The notes: generated by a model from the sequence alone, not told the origin. DNA of 6,704 nt from DAONLM01 sp035406685 (GCA_035406685.1 DAONLM010000167.1:1-6704); one strand, 5' to 3'; counted from the stretch's first letter, positions 1-6,146 are shown. Made by a program: numbers and translations.

Positions 1-277
1 TGCTGAAAAAATTAAGATCAGCATGGATCTTCTTCAAAAAACGATAGTCCTGTTTTGACAGATACAGATGAATCCTTGCATCCCCATCTATTCTTTCGTA
101 TTTATTCCCATCCTCTGGACCGAAACAATATATCTTTTTTACCCTATTGCTATAGATCTGCAATATATACACAATGAGTCCAGAAATAGAGATGTTGAAT
201 TTTTTTGCGATAGATGCAAGTTTTTTCTTCATAGCAGAGTTAACGACTATGTGTAACTCATGCTCAAAATTATAGTT
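1..277. repeat. Direct repeat, left copy (matches 6428-6704)
   Basis: Position n here aligns with n+6427 at the right edge with no insertion or deletion. I count about 32 mismatches in 277 bp, near 88% identity. Positions 229-277 are identical, while 181-228 carries 10 mismatches. Both copies lie within the ribbon-helix-helix genes in the same orientation. The repeat probably extends past both window edges, since both copies are cut. Confidence 0.9.
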
Positions 278-304
278 TTTTAAAATCTTACGAATATTAT
301 TCAT
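1..304 (-). CDS. Predicted tandem ribbon-helix-helix protein, copy 1 (3' end beyond the window)
   Basis: The first 101 residues are visible; the reading frame runs off the left edge without a stop. The ATG at 304 is well supported by an AAGGAGGA ribosome binding site 6 bp upstream. The chain looks like two ribbon-helix-helix units in series. Unit 1 has a strand at about 16-23 (ELHIVVNS), a helix at 24-36, the turn NISIS and a second helix at 42-54. A linker carries YCFGPEDGNKYERIDG, and unit 2 has a strand at 76-82 (ARIHLYL) and a helix from 83. The role is therefore inferred to be a small DNA-binding protein or repressor. It is paralogous to the gene at the right edge of the window: 83 of 92 comparable residues are identical, with no gaps. 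The layout recalls DUF1564 proteins of Leptospira, but I cannot confirm that family. It follows tonB on the same strand after a 269-bp spacer. Confidence 0.75.
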   Translation of the reverse strand, partial: MNNIRKILKNYNFEHELHIVVNSAMKKKLASIAKKFNISISGLIVYILQIYSNRVKKIYCFGPEDGNKYERIDGDARIHLYLSKQDYRFLKKIHADLNFFS

Positions 305-310
305 AAAAAA

Positions 311-329
311 TCCTCCTTCAACTATTATA
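311..329 (-). promoter_or_regulatory. Ribosome binding site and possible -10 box for copy 1 of the ribbon-helix-helix gene
   Basis: On the minus strand AAGGAGGA (311-318) sits 6 bp before the ATG and is the strongest Shine-Dalgarno sequence in the window. TATAAT (324-329) lies just upstream. I see no good -35 box 16-18 bp above it, so the ribosome site is firm and the promoter is tentative. If the -10 box is used, the untranslated leader would be only about 13 nt. Confidence 0.45.
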
Positions 330-375
330 AAAATTATTTTCTATATATTAATCACAAAATTTTTGAAAAAATCCT

Positions 376-424
376 TTACAACTTTTGAGAAAAAAATTAA
401 AAAAAGTTGCCTAAAAATAAAATC
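376..424 (-). repeat. Intergenic module, minus-strand copy
   Basis: Read on the minus strand, this stretch contains GATTTTATTTTTAGGCA (424 to 408) followed 21 nt later by AAAAGTTGTAA (386 to 376). The same two words occur in the same order on the plus strand at 6077-6093 and 6136-6146, there 42 nt apart. The 17-nt match is exact; the sequence between the words differs in length and content. The function is unknown. This copy lies in the leader of the left ribbon-helix-helix gene. The rest of the 305-573 spacer is AT-rich, and I see no gene and no convincing terminator for tonB in it. Confidence 0.4.
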
Positions 425-573
425 AGCCACTCTCTCTTCTAAAAACAGAACTATATTTTTTAACTATGATTATTTTAATTTCTGAAAAATAAAGCTGGAT
501 TTTTTTTATGCAGACTAAATTTTAGAATTTTATCGACTTTTGCTTTTCTATAAAGAAAGAATTTGACTAACAT

Positions 574-1248
574 TCAATCAAGAAGATATTTTAACTCTAC
601 TATAACTACTTGAATTAATTTCTCACCCTCATCAAACTTCCATTTTTTTATTATTTCAGTAATATAATTATCTTTTGTAATATCCCCAGAGGATTCCATA
701 ATCTCTATTTTATTAACATCCCCTTCTTTTGTTATCTCAATTTTTGCTTTAAATTTAACATTTGCTTCTATATTAAGATTTTTCAACTCATCAATATAAC
801 TATTAACAAGTTTTCTTTTATTCCCATCTAAAAAAGATAAAGCCTCATTTTTATTCATGGATTCTAAATCATTTTTATTATATTTTGAAAGATCCTCATC
901 TTTAAATAGATTTTTTTTCTCTTTTACAAAAATTTTTTTATCCACTTCTATCTCTTTATATGTATATTCACTATCAGATATGGTAAAGTCAACGGTTTGA
1001 TCAAGAATCTTTTCTGAAACACTCCCTTTATACCCTTCAATATTCTTTACATCTCCAAGTTTACTCCTTTTTTTCTTATATAATTTTTTTATCTCTTTAC
1101 GATTGATTTTTGCGATTTCAACATTCACATTTTTTTCTTTAAAATTAAACTCTAATCTACTTTTATTAAAATATGTAAAAACCGAATAAGAGACTAAGAG
1201 ATGTATAACAAAAGATATTATTAAAAATTTAATAAATTTTTTCTCCAA
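574..1248 (-). CDS. tonB: TonB family energy transducer, proline-free, TTG start
   Basis: A 224-residue inner-membrane protein that carries proton-motive energy from ExbB-ExbD to outer-membrane transporters. Residues 8-27 form one N-terminal membrane anchor. Within it S12 and H16 have the four-residue spacing of the conserved Ser16/His20 pair of E. coli TonB. A long Lys/Glu/Asp-rich spacer (about 30-145) follows. The C-terminal TonB fold (about 147-224) shows VKFKAKIEITKEGDV, ESSGD (185-189) and KKWKF (201-205), the usual order of strand, SSG turn and W-x-F. Oddly there is no proline anywhere, whereas the periplasmic spacer of TonB is usually proline-rich. The start is TTG at 1248, supported by GAGGG at 1258-1262 with a 9-nt gap; no early ATG exists. 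It begins 2 bp after the exbD stop, and no receptor gene is nearby, so the substrate is unknown. Confidence 0.85.
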   Translation of the reverse strand: MEKKFIKFLIISFVIHLLVSYSVFTYFNKSRLEFNFKEKNVNVEIAKINRKEIKKLYKKKRSKLGDVKNIEGYKGSVSEKILDQTVDFTISDSEYTYKEIEVDKKIFVKEKKNLFKDEDLSKYNKNDLESMNKNEALSFLDGNKRKLVNSYIDELKNLNIEANVKFKAKIEITKEGDVNKIEIMESSGDITKDNYITEIIKKWKFDEGEKLIQVVIVELKYLLD

Positions 1249-1250
1249 TA

Positions 1251-1658
1251 TTATAATCCCTCTCTCTTCTCTGTCACAAGAGAAATATCTGTTATTTCAA
1301 GAAGTTTTAAAATATCTATTATTTCAATAATATCCCTATAGTTTGCTTCGTCATCTCCTAAAAGATAGACAGTTGATTCTTTATAATTATCGAAAGATTT
1401 AATCTCATTTGATAATTCTAAAATATCCACAATATTTCCATTAACAGAGATTTTACCCTCTCTATCTACTTCTATAATGATCTTATTTTTTTCAATGCTG
1501 CTCTCACCTGCAAAAGATTTTGGCAATGAGACTTTTATTGATCTATTCAGATCAAAGGTTGCTGCTACCATAAAGAATATGAGTATTATAAACATCATAT
1601 CCAGTATAGGAGTCAAATCTATATCACTCTTTTTATTCTTTTCTATCCTGAATCTCAT
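1251..1658 (-). CDS. exbD: ExbD/TolR family proton-channel subunit
   Basis: A 135-residue partner of ExbB in the inner-membrane motor that drives TonB. A short cytoplasmic N-terminus (1-14) leads into the signature DLTPILDMMFIILIFFMVAATF (starting at D14). This forms the single membrane helix and carries the conserved proton-path aspartate, here D20. The periplasmic domain (about 40-130) has the usual strand-rich pattern, with IIIEVDREGKISVNG near 60-74. Length and order are typical. Its ATG shares the ATGA overlap with the exbB stop, and AAGGGTG in the exbB tail serves as ribosome site, so the two proteins are probably translationally coupled. ExbD is preferred over TolR because a TonB-like gene follows directly and no TolA, TolB or Pal gene is present. 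Confidence 0.92.
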   Translation of the reverse strand: MRFRIEKNKKSDIDLTPILDMMFIILIFFMVAATFDLNRSIKVSLPKSFAGESSIEKNKIIIEVDREGKISVNGNIVDILELSNEIKSFDNYKESTVYLLGDDEANYRDIIEIIDILKLLEITDISLVTEKREGL

Positions 1659-2251
1659 TGTTCACCCTTTCTCTTTTTTATGTATGCTGCCACTATCTCA
1701 GAAACGATTATCTCCATTTTTTTTATCTCATTTTCTATCTTATGTTGAAAAAAATCATGAAAAAATGTTGAAGGTATTGCAACAGCAAGTCCAACAGCAG
1801 TTGTAATTAAAGCAGTTGATATTCCTGATGCGACAATACTGGCATTGCTTATACCTTTTGCAACAATATTATTAAAAGCACTGATCATTCCTATTACTGT
1901 TCCAAAGAGTCCAAGTAATGTAGAAAGTTTTGCAAAAATTCCTAAATAACTAACCCTTTTCTGCATATTAAGATATATGTTTGTAAAATTACTATCAAGA
2001 TATTCATCCATTTCAGCCTTTGATAAAAAAGATGATGAGAAAAGTGATAATAACATACTATTAAATAAACTATTCTTATTCTGTAAACAATACTCTTTAA
2101 GCCCAATAAAATTAACTGGTAAAAAAGATTTATACTTATCAACATTCACGCTCTGATTTTTTAAAAATAGAAATCTTTCTATAATAATCGCTATTGATAT
2201 TACAGAAAAAGAGAGTATGGGGGCAATTATAATAATAGTGGAAAGTGTCAT
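1655..2251 (-). CDS. exbB: ExbB/TolQ/MotA family proton-channel subunit
   Basis: A 198-residue inner-membrane protein that forms the scaffold around ExbD. There are three membrane segments: about 4-24, 103-126 and 143-165. A cytoplasmic loop (about 32-100) lies between the first two, and a Lys-rich cytoplasmic tail ends the chain. The family signature is clear in segment 2 (LSTLLGLFGTVIGMISAF, 109-126) and segment 3 (GISTALITTAVGLAVAIPS, 143-161), both with the conserved threonines. The start ATG overlaps the rarA stop (ATGA), with GGAG 7 nt upstream. It is shorter than E. coli ExbB (244 aa) but normal for compact ExbB proteins. TolQ is the alternative; the neighbouring tonB argues for ExbB. 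Confidence 0.92.
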   Translation of the reverse strand: MTLSTIIIIAPILSFSVISIAIIIERFLFLKNQSVNVDKYKSFLPVNFIGLKEYCLQNKNSLFNSMLLSLFSSSFLSKAEMDEYLDSNFTNIYLNMQKRVSYLGIFAKLSTLLGLFGTVIGMISAFNNIVAKGISNASIVASGISTALITTAVGLAVAIPSTFFHDFFQHKIENEIKKMEIIVSEIVAAYIKKRKGEQ

Positions 2252-3585
2252 TTATTTTCTCCTTTTTTAAATCTTTTTTTAATCTCTTCTATTTTTTCAA
2301 TCCTTTTTTTCAATTTTTCCTCAAATCCAAAATTTTTAGGATTATAATATTTTTTATCTTTTAATTCATCCGGTAAACATTGCATATCAGTAACAGGGAT
2401 ATCGTAATCATGAGCATATTTATACTCTTTTCCATATCCTAACTCCTTCATTAAAGAGGTTGGAGCATTTCTTAATTGTAATGGTACTTCTAAATCTGGA
2501 TTTTTAAGAATATCTTTTTTTGCCTCTTCATAAGCAATATATAACGAGTTAGATTTTGGTGCAAGAGAATTGTACACAGCAGCCTCAATTATTGCTAAAT
2601 TCCCCTCTGGCAACCCAAGAGATTCAAAAGCATTCTTTGCGGCAATGGATATCAATAAAGCATTTGGATCAGCAAGCCCCACATCCTCGCTTGCGAATCT
2701 TATTATTCTTCTTAAAATATAAAGAGGATCCTCACCGGATTCAAGCATTTTAACAGTATAATAAATAGTTGCATCTGGATCAGAATTTCTCATTGATTTA
2801 TGAAGTGCAGAGATATAATCAAAATGATAATCTCCCTTTTTATCATAATTTGGTAGTCTACCCTGAATCACCCTCTCTATTATCTCTTTTGAAATATTGA
2901 ATTCTTTTTTATTATCTTCATTAAATTTTAAAGCCATCTCTATTAAACCATAACATCTTCTTGCATCACCATCAGATATCTTTATAATTAAATTTTTGCA
3001 TTCATTATCAATACTTATTTTTATCCCATTTTCTGAAAGAAAAGAGATTGATCTCTCAATCATAAGTTCTATATCGCTATCTTTTAATTTTTTTAATACA
3101 AATACTCTCATTCTTGAAAGTAAGGGTGATATTATAGAAAAAGAGGGATTTTCAGTGGTTGCTCCTATAAGAATAATTGTCCCTTTTTCAACATAAGGTA
3201 GAAATGCATCCTGTTGAGATTTGTTAAATCTATGTATTTCATCTATAAAAAGGATAGTTTTCTTACCATGTAAAATAAAGTTGTTTTCTGCCTGTTCCAT
3301 AATCTCTTTTATCTCTTTTATGCCAGATACAACAGCACTAAAACTAACCCAGATATTTTTTGTATTGTGTTGGATAATTGATGCAATTGATGTCTTACCA
3401 CTACCAGGCGGTCCCCATAATATAAAAGAAGATAGATTGTCGTCTTTTATCATTTTATATAAAAGTGAACTGTTTCCTATTATATCTTGCTGACCTATAA
3501 AATCCTCAATTGATTTTGGCCTTAATCTTTCAGAAAGTGTAAACTCTTTATCTCTATTATGTGTAAATAAATCTTTATCTTTCAT
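2248..3585 (-). CDS. rarA: Replication-associated recombination protein A (RarA/MgsA AAA+ ATPase)
   Basis: A 445-residue clamp-loader-like ATPase that acts at stalled or damaged replication forks, normally as a tetramer that binds SSB. The full set of AAA+ motifs is present: Walker A GPPGSGKT (58-65), Walker B ILFIDEIHRF (111-120), sensor 1 GATTENPSF (141-149), arginine finger region SRMR (157-160) and sensor 2 GDARR (206-210). The family-specific C-terminal half is well kept: ALHKSMRNSDPDA (260-272), LESGEDPLYILRR (281-293), ASEDVGLADP (298-307), LAPKSN (341-346), LRNAPTSLMKELGYGKEYKY (371-390) and LPDEL (404-408). Length matches E. coli RarA (447 aa). It starts 8 bp after the DUF192 stop, with only a weak ribosome site (AAGAGA), and ends in a 4-bp overlap with exbB. 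Nothing suggests decay. Confidence 0.97.
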   Translation of the reverse strand: MKDKDLFTHNRDKEFTLSERLRPKSIEDFIGQQDIIGNSSLLYKMIKDDNLSSFILWGPPGSGKTSIASIIQHNTKNIWVSFSAVVSGIKEIKEIMEQAENNFILHGKKTILFIDEIHRFNKSQQDAFLPYVEKGTIILIGATTENPSFSIISPLLSRMRVFVLKKLKDSDIELMIERSISFLSENGIKISIDNECKNLIIKISDGDARRCYGLIEMALKFNEDNKKEFNISKEIIERVIQGRLPNYDKKGDYHFDYISALHKSMRNSDPDATIYYTVKMLESGEDPLYILRRIIRFASEDVGLADPNALLISIAAKNAFESLGLPEGNLAIIEAAVYNSLAPKSNSLYIAYEEAKKDILKNPDLEVPLQLRNAPTSLMKELGYGKEYKYAHDYDIPVTDMQCLPDELKDKKYYNPKNFGFEEKLKKRIEKIEEIKKRFKKGENK

Positions 3586-3593
3586 AAAATCTC

Positions 3594-4031
3594 TTATTCA
3601 AGAAGATATGGAATAGGTGTAATAAATTCTATTTTATCTCCTATTTTTAAACCAACTCTATCAAAAAAGCCTCTATTTACCTCCAGTGCATACATTGCCT
3701 TTTTTTTAGACATTATAGTTGTCTCATCCAATGGCTCCATTGATTGAATATCAACTATCTTATAATTATAATCAAGAAAGGCAATGTCAAGTGGGATAAT
3801 TGTATTCTTCATATAAAAATATAAATAATTCATACTACTATAAACAAAAAGCATACCGCTATCTTTATCGAGTTTTTTTCTAAACATAAGGCCTTTGGCT
3901 CTCTCCTGATCTGTAACAGCAAGTTCAAATTTATAGATCTTTTTATTAATCTTTGCTTTTACATATTTTTTTTCCTGATAACAGGATAACATTGTTAAAA
4001 CAAGAGAAATCAATATCACTATTTTTTTCAT
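3594..4031 (-). CDS. DUF192 family lipoprotein
   Basis: A 145-residue protein with a lipoprotein-type signal: KK, then a hydrophobic stretch (4-15), then MLSC ending at C17. Met rather than Leu at position -3 makes the lipobox relaxed, a pattern tolerated in spirochaetes. The mature part is a full DUF192 domain: RAKGLMFRKKL (44-54), GMLFVY (59-64), FYMKNTIIPLDIAFLD (72-87, where the family usually has FWMKNT), ALEVNRGFF (115-123) and GLKIGDKIEF (127-136). The biochemical role of DUF192 is not well defined; a membrane-anchored periplasmic location is inferred from the signal. It overlaps the tsaB stop by 4 bp (ATGA) and has AAGGGG as ribosome site in the tsaB tail. Its link to the tRNA-modification and RarA genes is probably only shared transcription. 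Confidence 0.88.
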   Translation of the reverse strand: MKKIVILISLVLTMLSCYQEKKYVKAKINKKIYKFELAVTDQERAKGLMFRKKLDKDSGMLFVYSSMNYLYFYMKNTIIPLDIAFLDYNYKIVDIQSMEPLDETTIMSKKKAMYALEVNRGFFDRVGLKIGDKIEFITPIPYLLE

Positions 4032-4720
4032 AATATCCCCTTTTTATGCAGTAAAGAAATTTCTGCCTCACTCTTTCTTATATATAATGGCTCTGGAAAA
4101 TTTTTTTTGATTTCATTATTGTTAAGAAAATATTCTCCAAAACTTATAAGATCATCTACTTTAAAATCATCTGGATATAGATATTCATAAGCAATATGTA
4201 TTTGTCCTCTTATCAAACCAAAGTCCTTTCCGGTAAATACTATATTTTTATTATCTTCTTTTAATTTAGCAATAATCGTCACTATTTCATTTAATTCCAA
4301 ATCAAGATATTGATATTCTTTGTTCTTTTCTATAAAAGAACAATAAAACTTGTTCTTTTTTGCATCTATTATTGGGATAATTACAGCATTATCTTGATTG
4401 ATAAGATAATTATAAACATCAAATATATTAAATCCATAACAGATGACATTCTCAAGAGAAGAATAGAGCCCATAAGCAGTAGCAAGTCCTATTCTTATGC
4501 CAGTAAAAGAACCAGGTCCATTACAAACAAGAATATTTTGTATATCTTTTATATTAGAATTTTCTATTTTGGATAAGAGACTATCCATTAATGGAATTAT
4601 ATTTTCAAGATGCTTAAAATCATCAGTATAGTCAAGAGAGATTTTTTCATTATTTATTCTTAAACCTATTTTTAAAACACTCGAAGAAGAATCGAGTATT
4701 AAAAAGTTATCCTTTTTCAT
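4028..4720 (-). CDS. tsaB: tRNA t6A37 threonylcarbamoyl transfer complex subunit TsaB
   Basis: A 230-residue cytoplasmic scaffold subunit that pairs with TsaD and TsaE to transfer threonylcarbamoyl to A37 of ANN-decoding tRNAs. It has the ASKHA-type N-terminus FLILDSSSS (6-14), H37 in the helix before the core, the TsaB signature NGPGSFTGIRIGLATAYGL (67-85), IDAKKNKFYC (118-127) and the C-terminal PLYIRKSEAE (211-220). Length is typical. The frame is open to an earlier ATG at 4753, but the start at 4720 is preferred. There GAGGG sits 5 nt upstream, the usual N-terminus aligns, and the overlap with tsaE falls to 14 bp. TsaD is not in this window. Confidence 0.93.
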   Translation of the reverse strand: MKKDNFLILDSSSSVLKIGLRINNEKISLDYTDDFKHLENIIPLMDSLLSKIENSNIKDIQNILVCNGPGSFTGIRIGLATAYGLYSSLENVICYGFNIFDVYNYLINQDNAVIIPIIDAKKNKFYCSFIEKNKEYQYLDLELNEIVTIIAKLKEDNKNIVFTGKDFGLIRGQIHIAYEYLYPDDFKVDDLISFGEYFLNNNEIKKNFPEPLYIRKSEAEISLLHKKGIL

Positions 4721-5138
4721 TAAATCCCTCAATAATAATCTCTCTTTTATCATTATCTTTAATTTTTATATCTATCCTGATACATCTCTCTGATGAAGGG
4801 AGTAAATCCCCTGCTTTAGATGGCCACTCTATAAATATCACAGCATTAGAATATATATACTCTTCAAAACCTATTTCAAAAAGTTCAAAAGGCTCATTTA
4901 TTCTATAAAGATCAAAATGATAAATTTTTTCTTTACCAATATACTCATTAACAATGGTAAAAGTTGGGGATGGCATTGGTTCCTGTATACCAAGACCAGC
5001 AGCAATGCCTCTTATTAAAACAGATTTACCAACCCCAAGTTCTCCATTTACTAAAAAGATATAGCCACTCTTTGTTTTATTTGCTATTGTTTTTCCTAAT
5101 TCAAATGTCTCTTTCTCAGAGTTTGTAATATAAATCAT
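4707..5138 (-). CDS. tsaE: tRNA t6A37 biosynthesis ATPase TsaE
   Basis: A 143-residue P-loop ATPase that binds the TsaB-TsaD dimer and is needed for repeated rounds of t6A formation. The sequence shows Walker A GELGVGKS (32-39; the last residue is Ser where Thr is common, which should still coordinate Mg), SPTFTIVNEY (57-66), HFDLYRI (74-80) and the Walker B-like VIFIEW (100-105). Length is normal for the family. No Shine-Dalgarno sequence precedes the ATG at 5138; instead a strong promoter lies immediately upstream, which suggests a leaderless message. It is the first gene of the seven-gene run, and its 3' end overlaps tsaB by 14 bp, consistent with coupled synthesis of two partner subunits. 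Confidence 0.94.
   Translation of the reverse strand: MIYITNSEKETFELGKTIANKTKSGYIFLVNGELGVGKSVLIRGIAAGLGIQEPMPSPTFTIVNEYIGKEKIYHFDLYRINEPFELFEIGFEEYIYSNAVIFIEWPSKAGDLLPSSERCIRIDIKIKDNDKREIIIEGFNEKG
4726..4730 (-). promoter_or_regulatory. Ribosome binding site that fixes the tsaB start
   Basis: GAGGG on the minus strand, 5 nt before the ATG at 4720 and inside the tsaE coding sequence. It lies downstream of the alternative ATG at 4753, which has no comparable site, and so supports the shorter 230-residue TsaB. Confidence 0.7.
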
Positions 5139-5144
5139 AATTAT

Positions 5145-5173
5145 TATATACCGAAAATTTTTTATTTTGTCAA
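5145..5173 (-). promoter_or_regulatory. Sigma-70-type promoter of the tsaE-tonB operon
   Basis: On the minus strand a perfect TTGACA (5168-5173) is followed after exactly 17 bp by TATATA (5145-5150). A TATAAT is also present two bases further on (5143-5148, spacing 19). A run of T lies directly upstream of the -35 box. Transcription is expected about 7 nt below the -10 box, at or within a base or two of 5138, the A of the tsaE ATG. This is the best promoter in the window. Confidence 0.75.
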
Positions 5174-5326
5174 AAAAAGATTTCCATCAATTGGGAATGG
5201 CCGGGTTATTAATTATAATAATGGAAGTATCTCCAGTATCTTCATAGGAATAATTTAATATAAAAAATGTTAGTTGTTAACGTTAATATTATTTTAATAA
5301 TTTTAAGCGATTATGATTTTTTTTCT

Positions 5327-5355
5327 AAAAAAGCGGGTTTTTAAAGGTACCCTTT
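5327..5355 (-). terminator. Possible weak terminator after the exported hypothetical gene
   Basis: Right at the stop codon of the 5354-5953 gene, the minus strand reads GGGT (5349-5352), a 10-nt loop, ACCC (5335-5338), GC and then six T (5327-5332). An alternative hairpin, AAAGG/CCTTT around 5343-5355, uses the same bases but is not followed directly by T. Four strong pairs plus a T-run make a marginal intrinsic terminator. Confidence 0.35.
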
Positions 5356-5953
5356 ATTTATTATTATTGAGATAAGAATCTATTATTTTTGTCTTTCTTT
5401 CAAGATCTTTTAATCTCATATCTATAATAAGATCATAATCATAATCAAATTTATTATTTTCTATTTCATAATTTAAATCTTCTATTTGTTCCCATCCTAT
5501 ATGAATTTTCTTTGAATATGCTAATTTAGACCATTTTTTAGTCTCCTGCCAGTAATATTTTGCTATCTCATATCTTGATTTTGCTATTTCAAAACTTTTT
5601 TTTATATCTTTTGCCCATTCTATATTGTAGAATACAACATCTCTTTTATCGTATTCCCATCCCCAATCAACATATTCTTTGGTTAATAAAAAATATATAT
5701 GAAATCTGAGTAAAATTTTATATTTTACATATTCTTCCCATGTGTTAGTTACGACAATTGCCTGACTTGGATGAATATTTGGCAATTTTAAACTATTTTC
5801 CAACCAAAAAATATTTCTCTTATGGTCTGTATGAGTTGTGTTTAAATTTGATTCATATAATCTATATATTTGCTCAATAAATATCATTTTTGTAGGTTTG
5901 GAATAAGAATAAAAAGAGAATAATAAAATAATTAAGATTAATAATCTTTTCAT
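5354..5953 (-). CDS. Exported Trp/Tyr-rich protein of unknown function
   Basis: A 199-residue protein that I do not recognise. The N-terminus is a clear Sec signal peptide: KR, a hydrophobic core (4-14) and a likely cleavage after S16-Y17-S18. The mature part is predicted mostly helical and unusually aromatic, with 8 Trp and 18 Tyr in the whole chain. Notable segments are HTDHKRN (41-47), NTWEEYVKYKILLRFHIYF (70-88), DWGWEYDKRD (96-105) and two similar helices, ESxA-like in feel, covering FEIAKSRYEIAKYYWQETKK (121-140) and KWSKLAYSKK. The tail (165-199) is acidic then Lys/Asn-rich. A periplasmic location is inferred; there is no lipobox and no second membrane segment. The ATG at 5953 has AAAAAGG 9 nt upstream. 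It stands alone between spacers of 235 and 215 bp. The Tyr/Trp helix pattern is vaguely like uncharacterised periplasmic proteins of spirochaetes, which is only an impression. Confidence 0.7.
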   Translation of the reverse strand: MKRLLILIILLFSFYSYSKPTKMIFIEQIYRLYESNLNTTHTDHKRNIFWLENSLKLPNIHPSQAIVVTNTWEEYVKYKILLRFHIYFLLTKEYVDWGWEYDKRDVVFYNIEWAKDIKKSFEIAKSRYEIAKYYWQETKKWSKLAYSKKIHIGWEQIEDLNYEIENNKFDYDYDLIIDMRLKDLERKTKIIDSYLNNNK

Positions 5954-6076
5954 TAAATAATACCTTTTTATTTTTAATAATTAAAATTTAAAAAATTATT
6001 AATAATTTCGTATTATTTTTCTCTTTCTATTAGAATATATTTTATTTTTTTAGCAAAAATTTTAGTAACGGGGTAC

Positions 6077-6146
6077 GATTTTATTTTTAGGCAGTTAAAA
6101 AAATAGAATTATCCTATGGTCAATTTTATTTGAGAAAAAGTTGTAA
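6077..6146 (+). repeat. Intergenic module, plus-strand copy
   Basis: GATTTTATTTTTAGGCA (6077-6093) and AAAAGTTGTAA (6136-6146) on the plus strand match, in the same order, two words found on the minus strand at 424-408 and 386-376. Here they sit in the spacer (5954-6188) between the right ribbon-helix-helix gene and the exported hypothetical gene, and no plus-strand gene follows. The spacer is otherwise AT-rich, with no gene visible. Confidence 0.4.
6097..6117 (-). terminator. Possible weak terminator after copy 2 of the ribbon-helix-helix gene
   Basis: The minus strand can form a six-pair stem, ATAGGA/TTCTAT (one G-U pair) with a TAA loop (6103-6117), followed at once by six T (6097-6102). 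It lies about 70 bp past the stop at 6189. The stem is AT-rich and weak, so only position and the T-run support it. Confidence 0.35.

Noticed and set aside
68..256. Plus-strand open frame of 62 codons that has a similar twin at 6495-6683
   Set aside because: It is antisense to the ribbon-helix-helix genes. The two frames resemble each other only because the underlying DNA is duplicated. It has no ribosome site and no protein-like composition.
305..573. Rho-independent terminator after tonB
   Set aside because: Only four- to five-pair A/T stems such as TTTCT/AGAAA are visible, and none is followed by a T-run on the minus strand.
1477..1806. Plus-strand open frame of 109 codons
   Set aside because: It lies opposite exbD and exbB, which have clear family motifs. 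It is a shadow frame with a low-complexity Gln/Val end.
1942..2145. Minus-strand 67-codon frame inside exbB
   Set aside because: It is out of frame with a well-supported ExbB and has no ribosome site or recognisable domain.
2996..3493. Plus-strand open frames opposite rarA
   Set aside because: rarA shows continuous family motifs throughout this stretch; the opposite frames are incidental.
4721..4753. Longer tsaB start at 4753
   Set aside because: It would add 11 residues absent from typical TsaB and overlap tsaE by 47 bp without a ribosome site; the ATG at 4720 has GAGGG at the right distance.
5182..5226. TTCCAT/ATGGAA arms around a TTATTA-ATTA-TAATAA palindrome, considered as a regulatory hairpin or small RNA
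   Set aside because: The arms are short and 33 nt apart, the inner part is pure A/T, there is no promoter for it, and it lies upstream of the tsaE promoter.
5277..5286. Perfect palindrome TTAACGTTAA as an operator
   Set aside because: Several 10-bp palindromes are expected by chance in a window this size, and the symmetry does not extend further.
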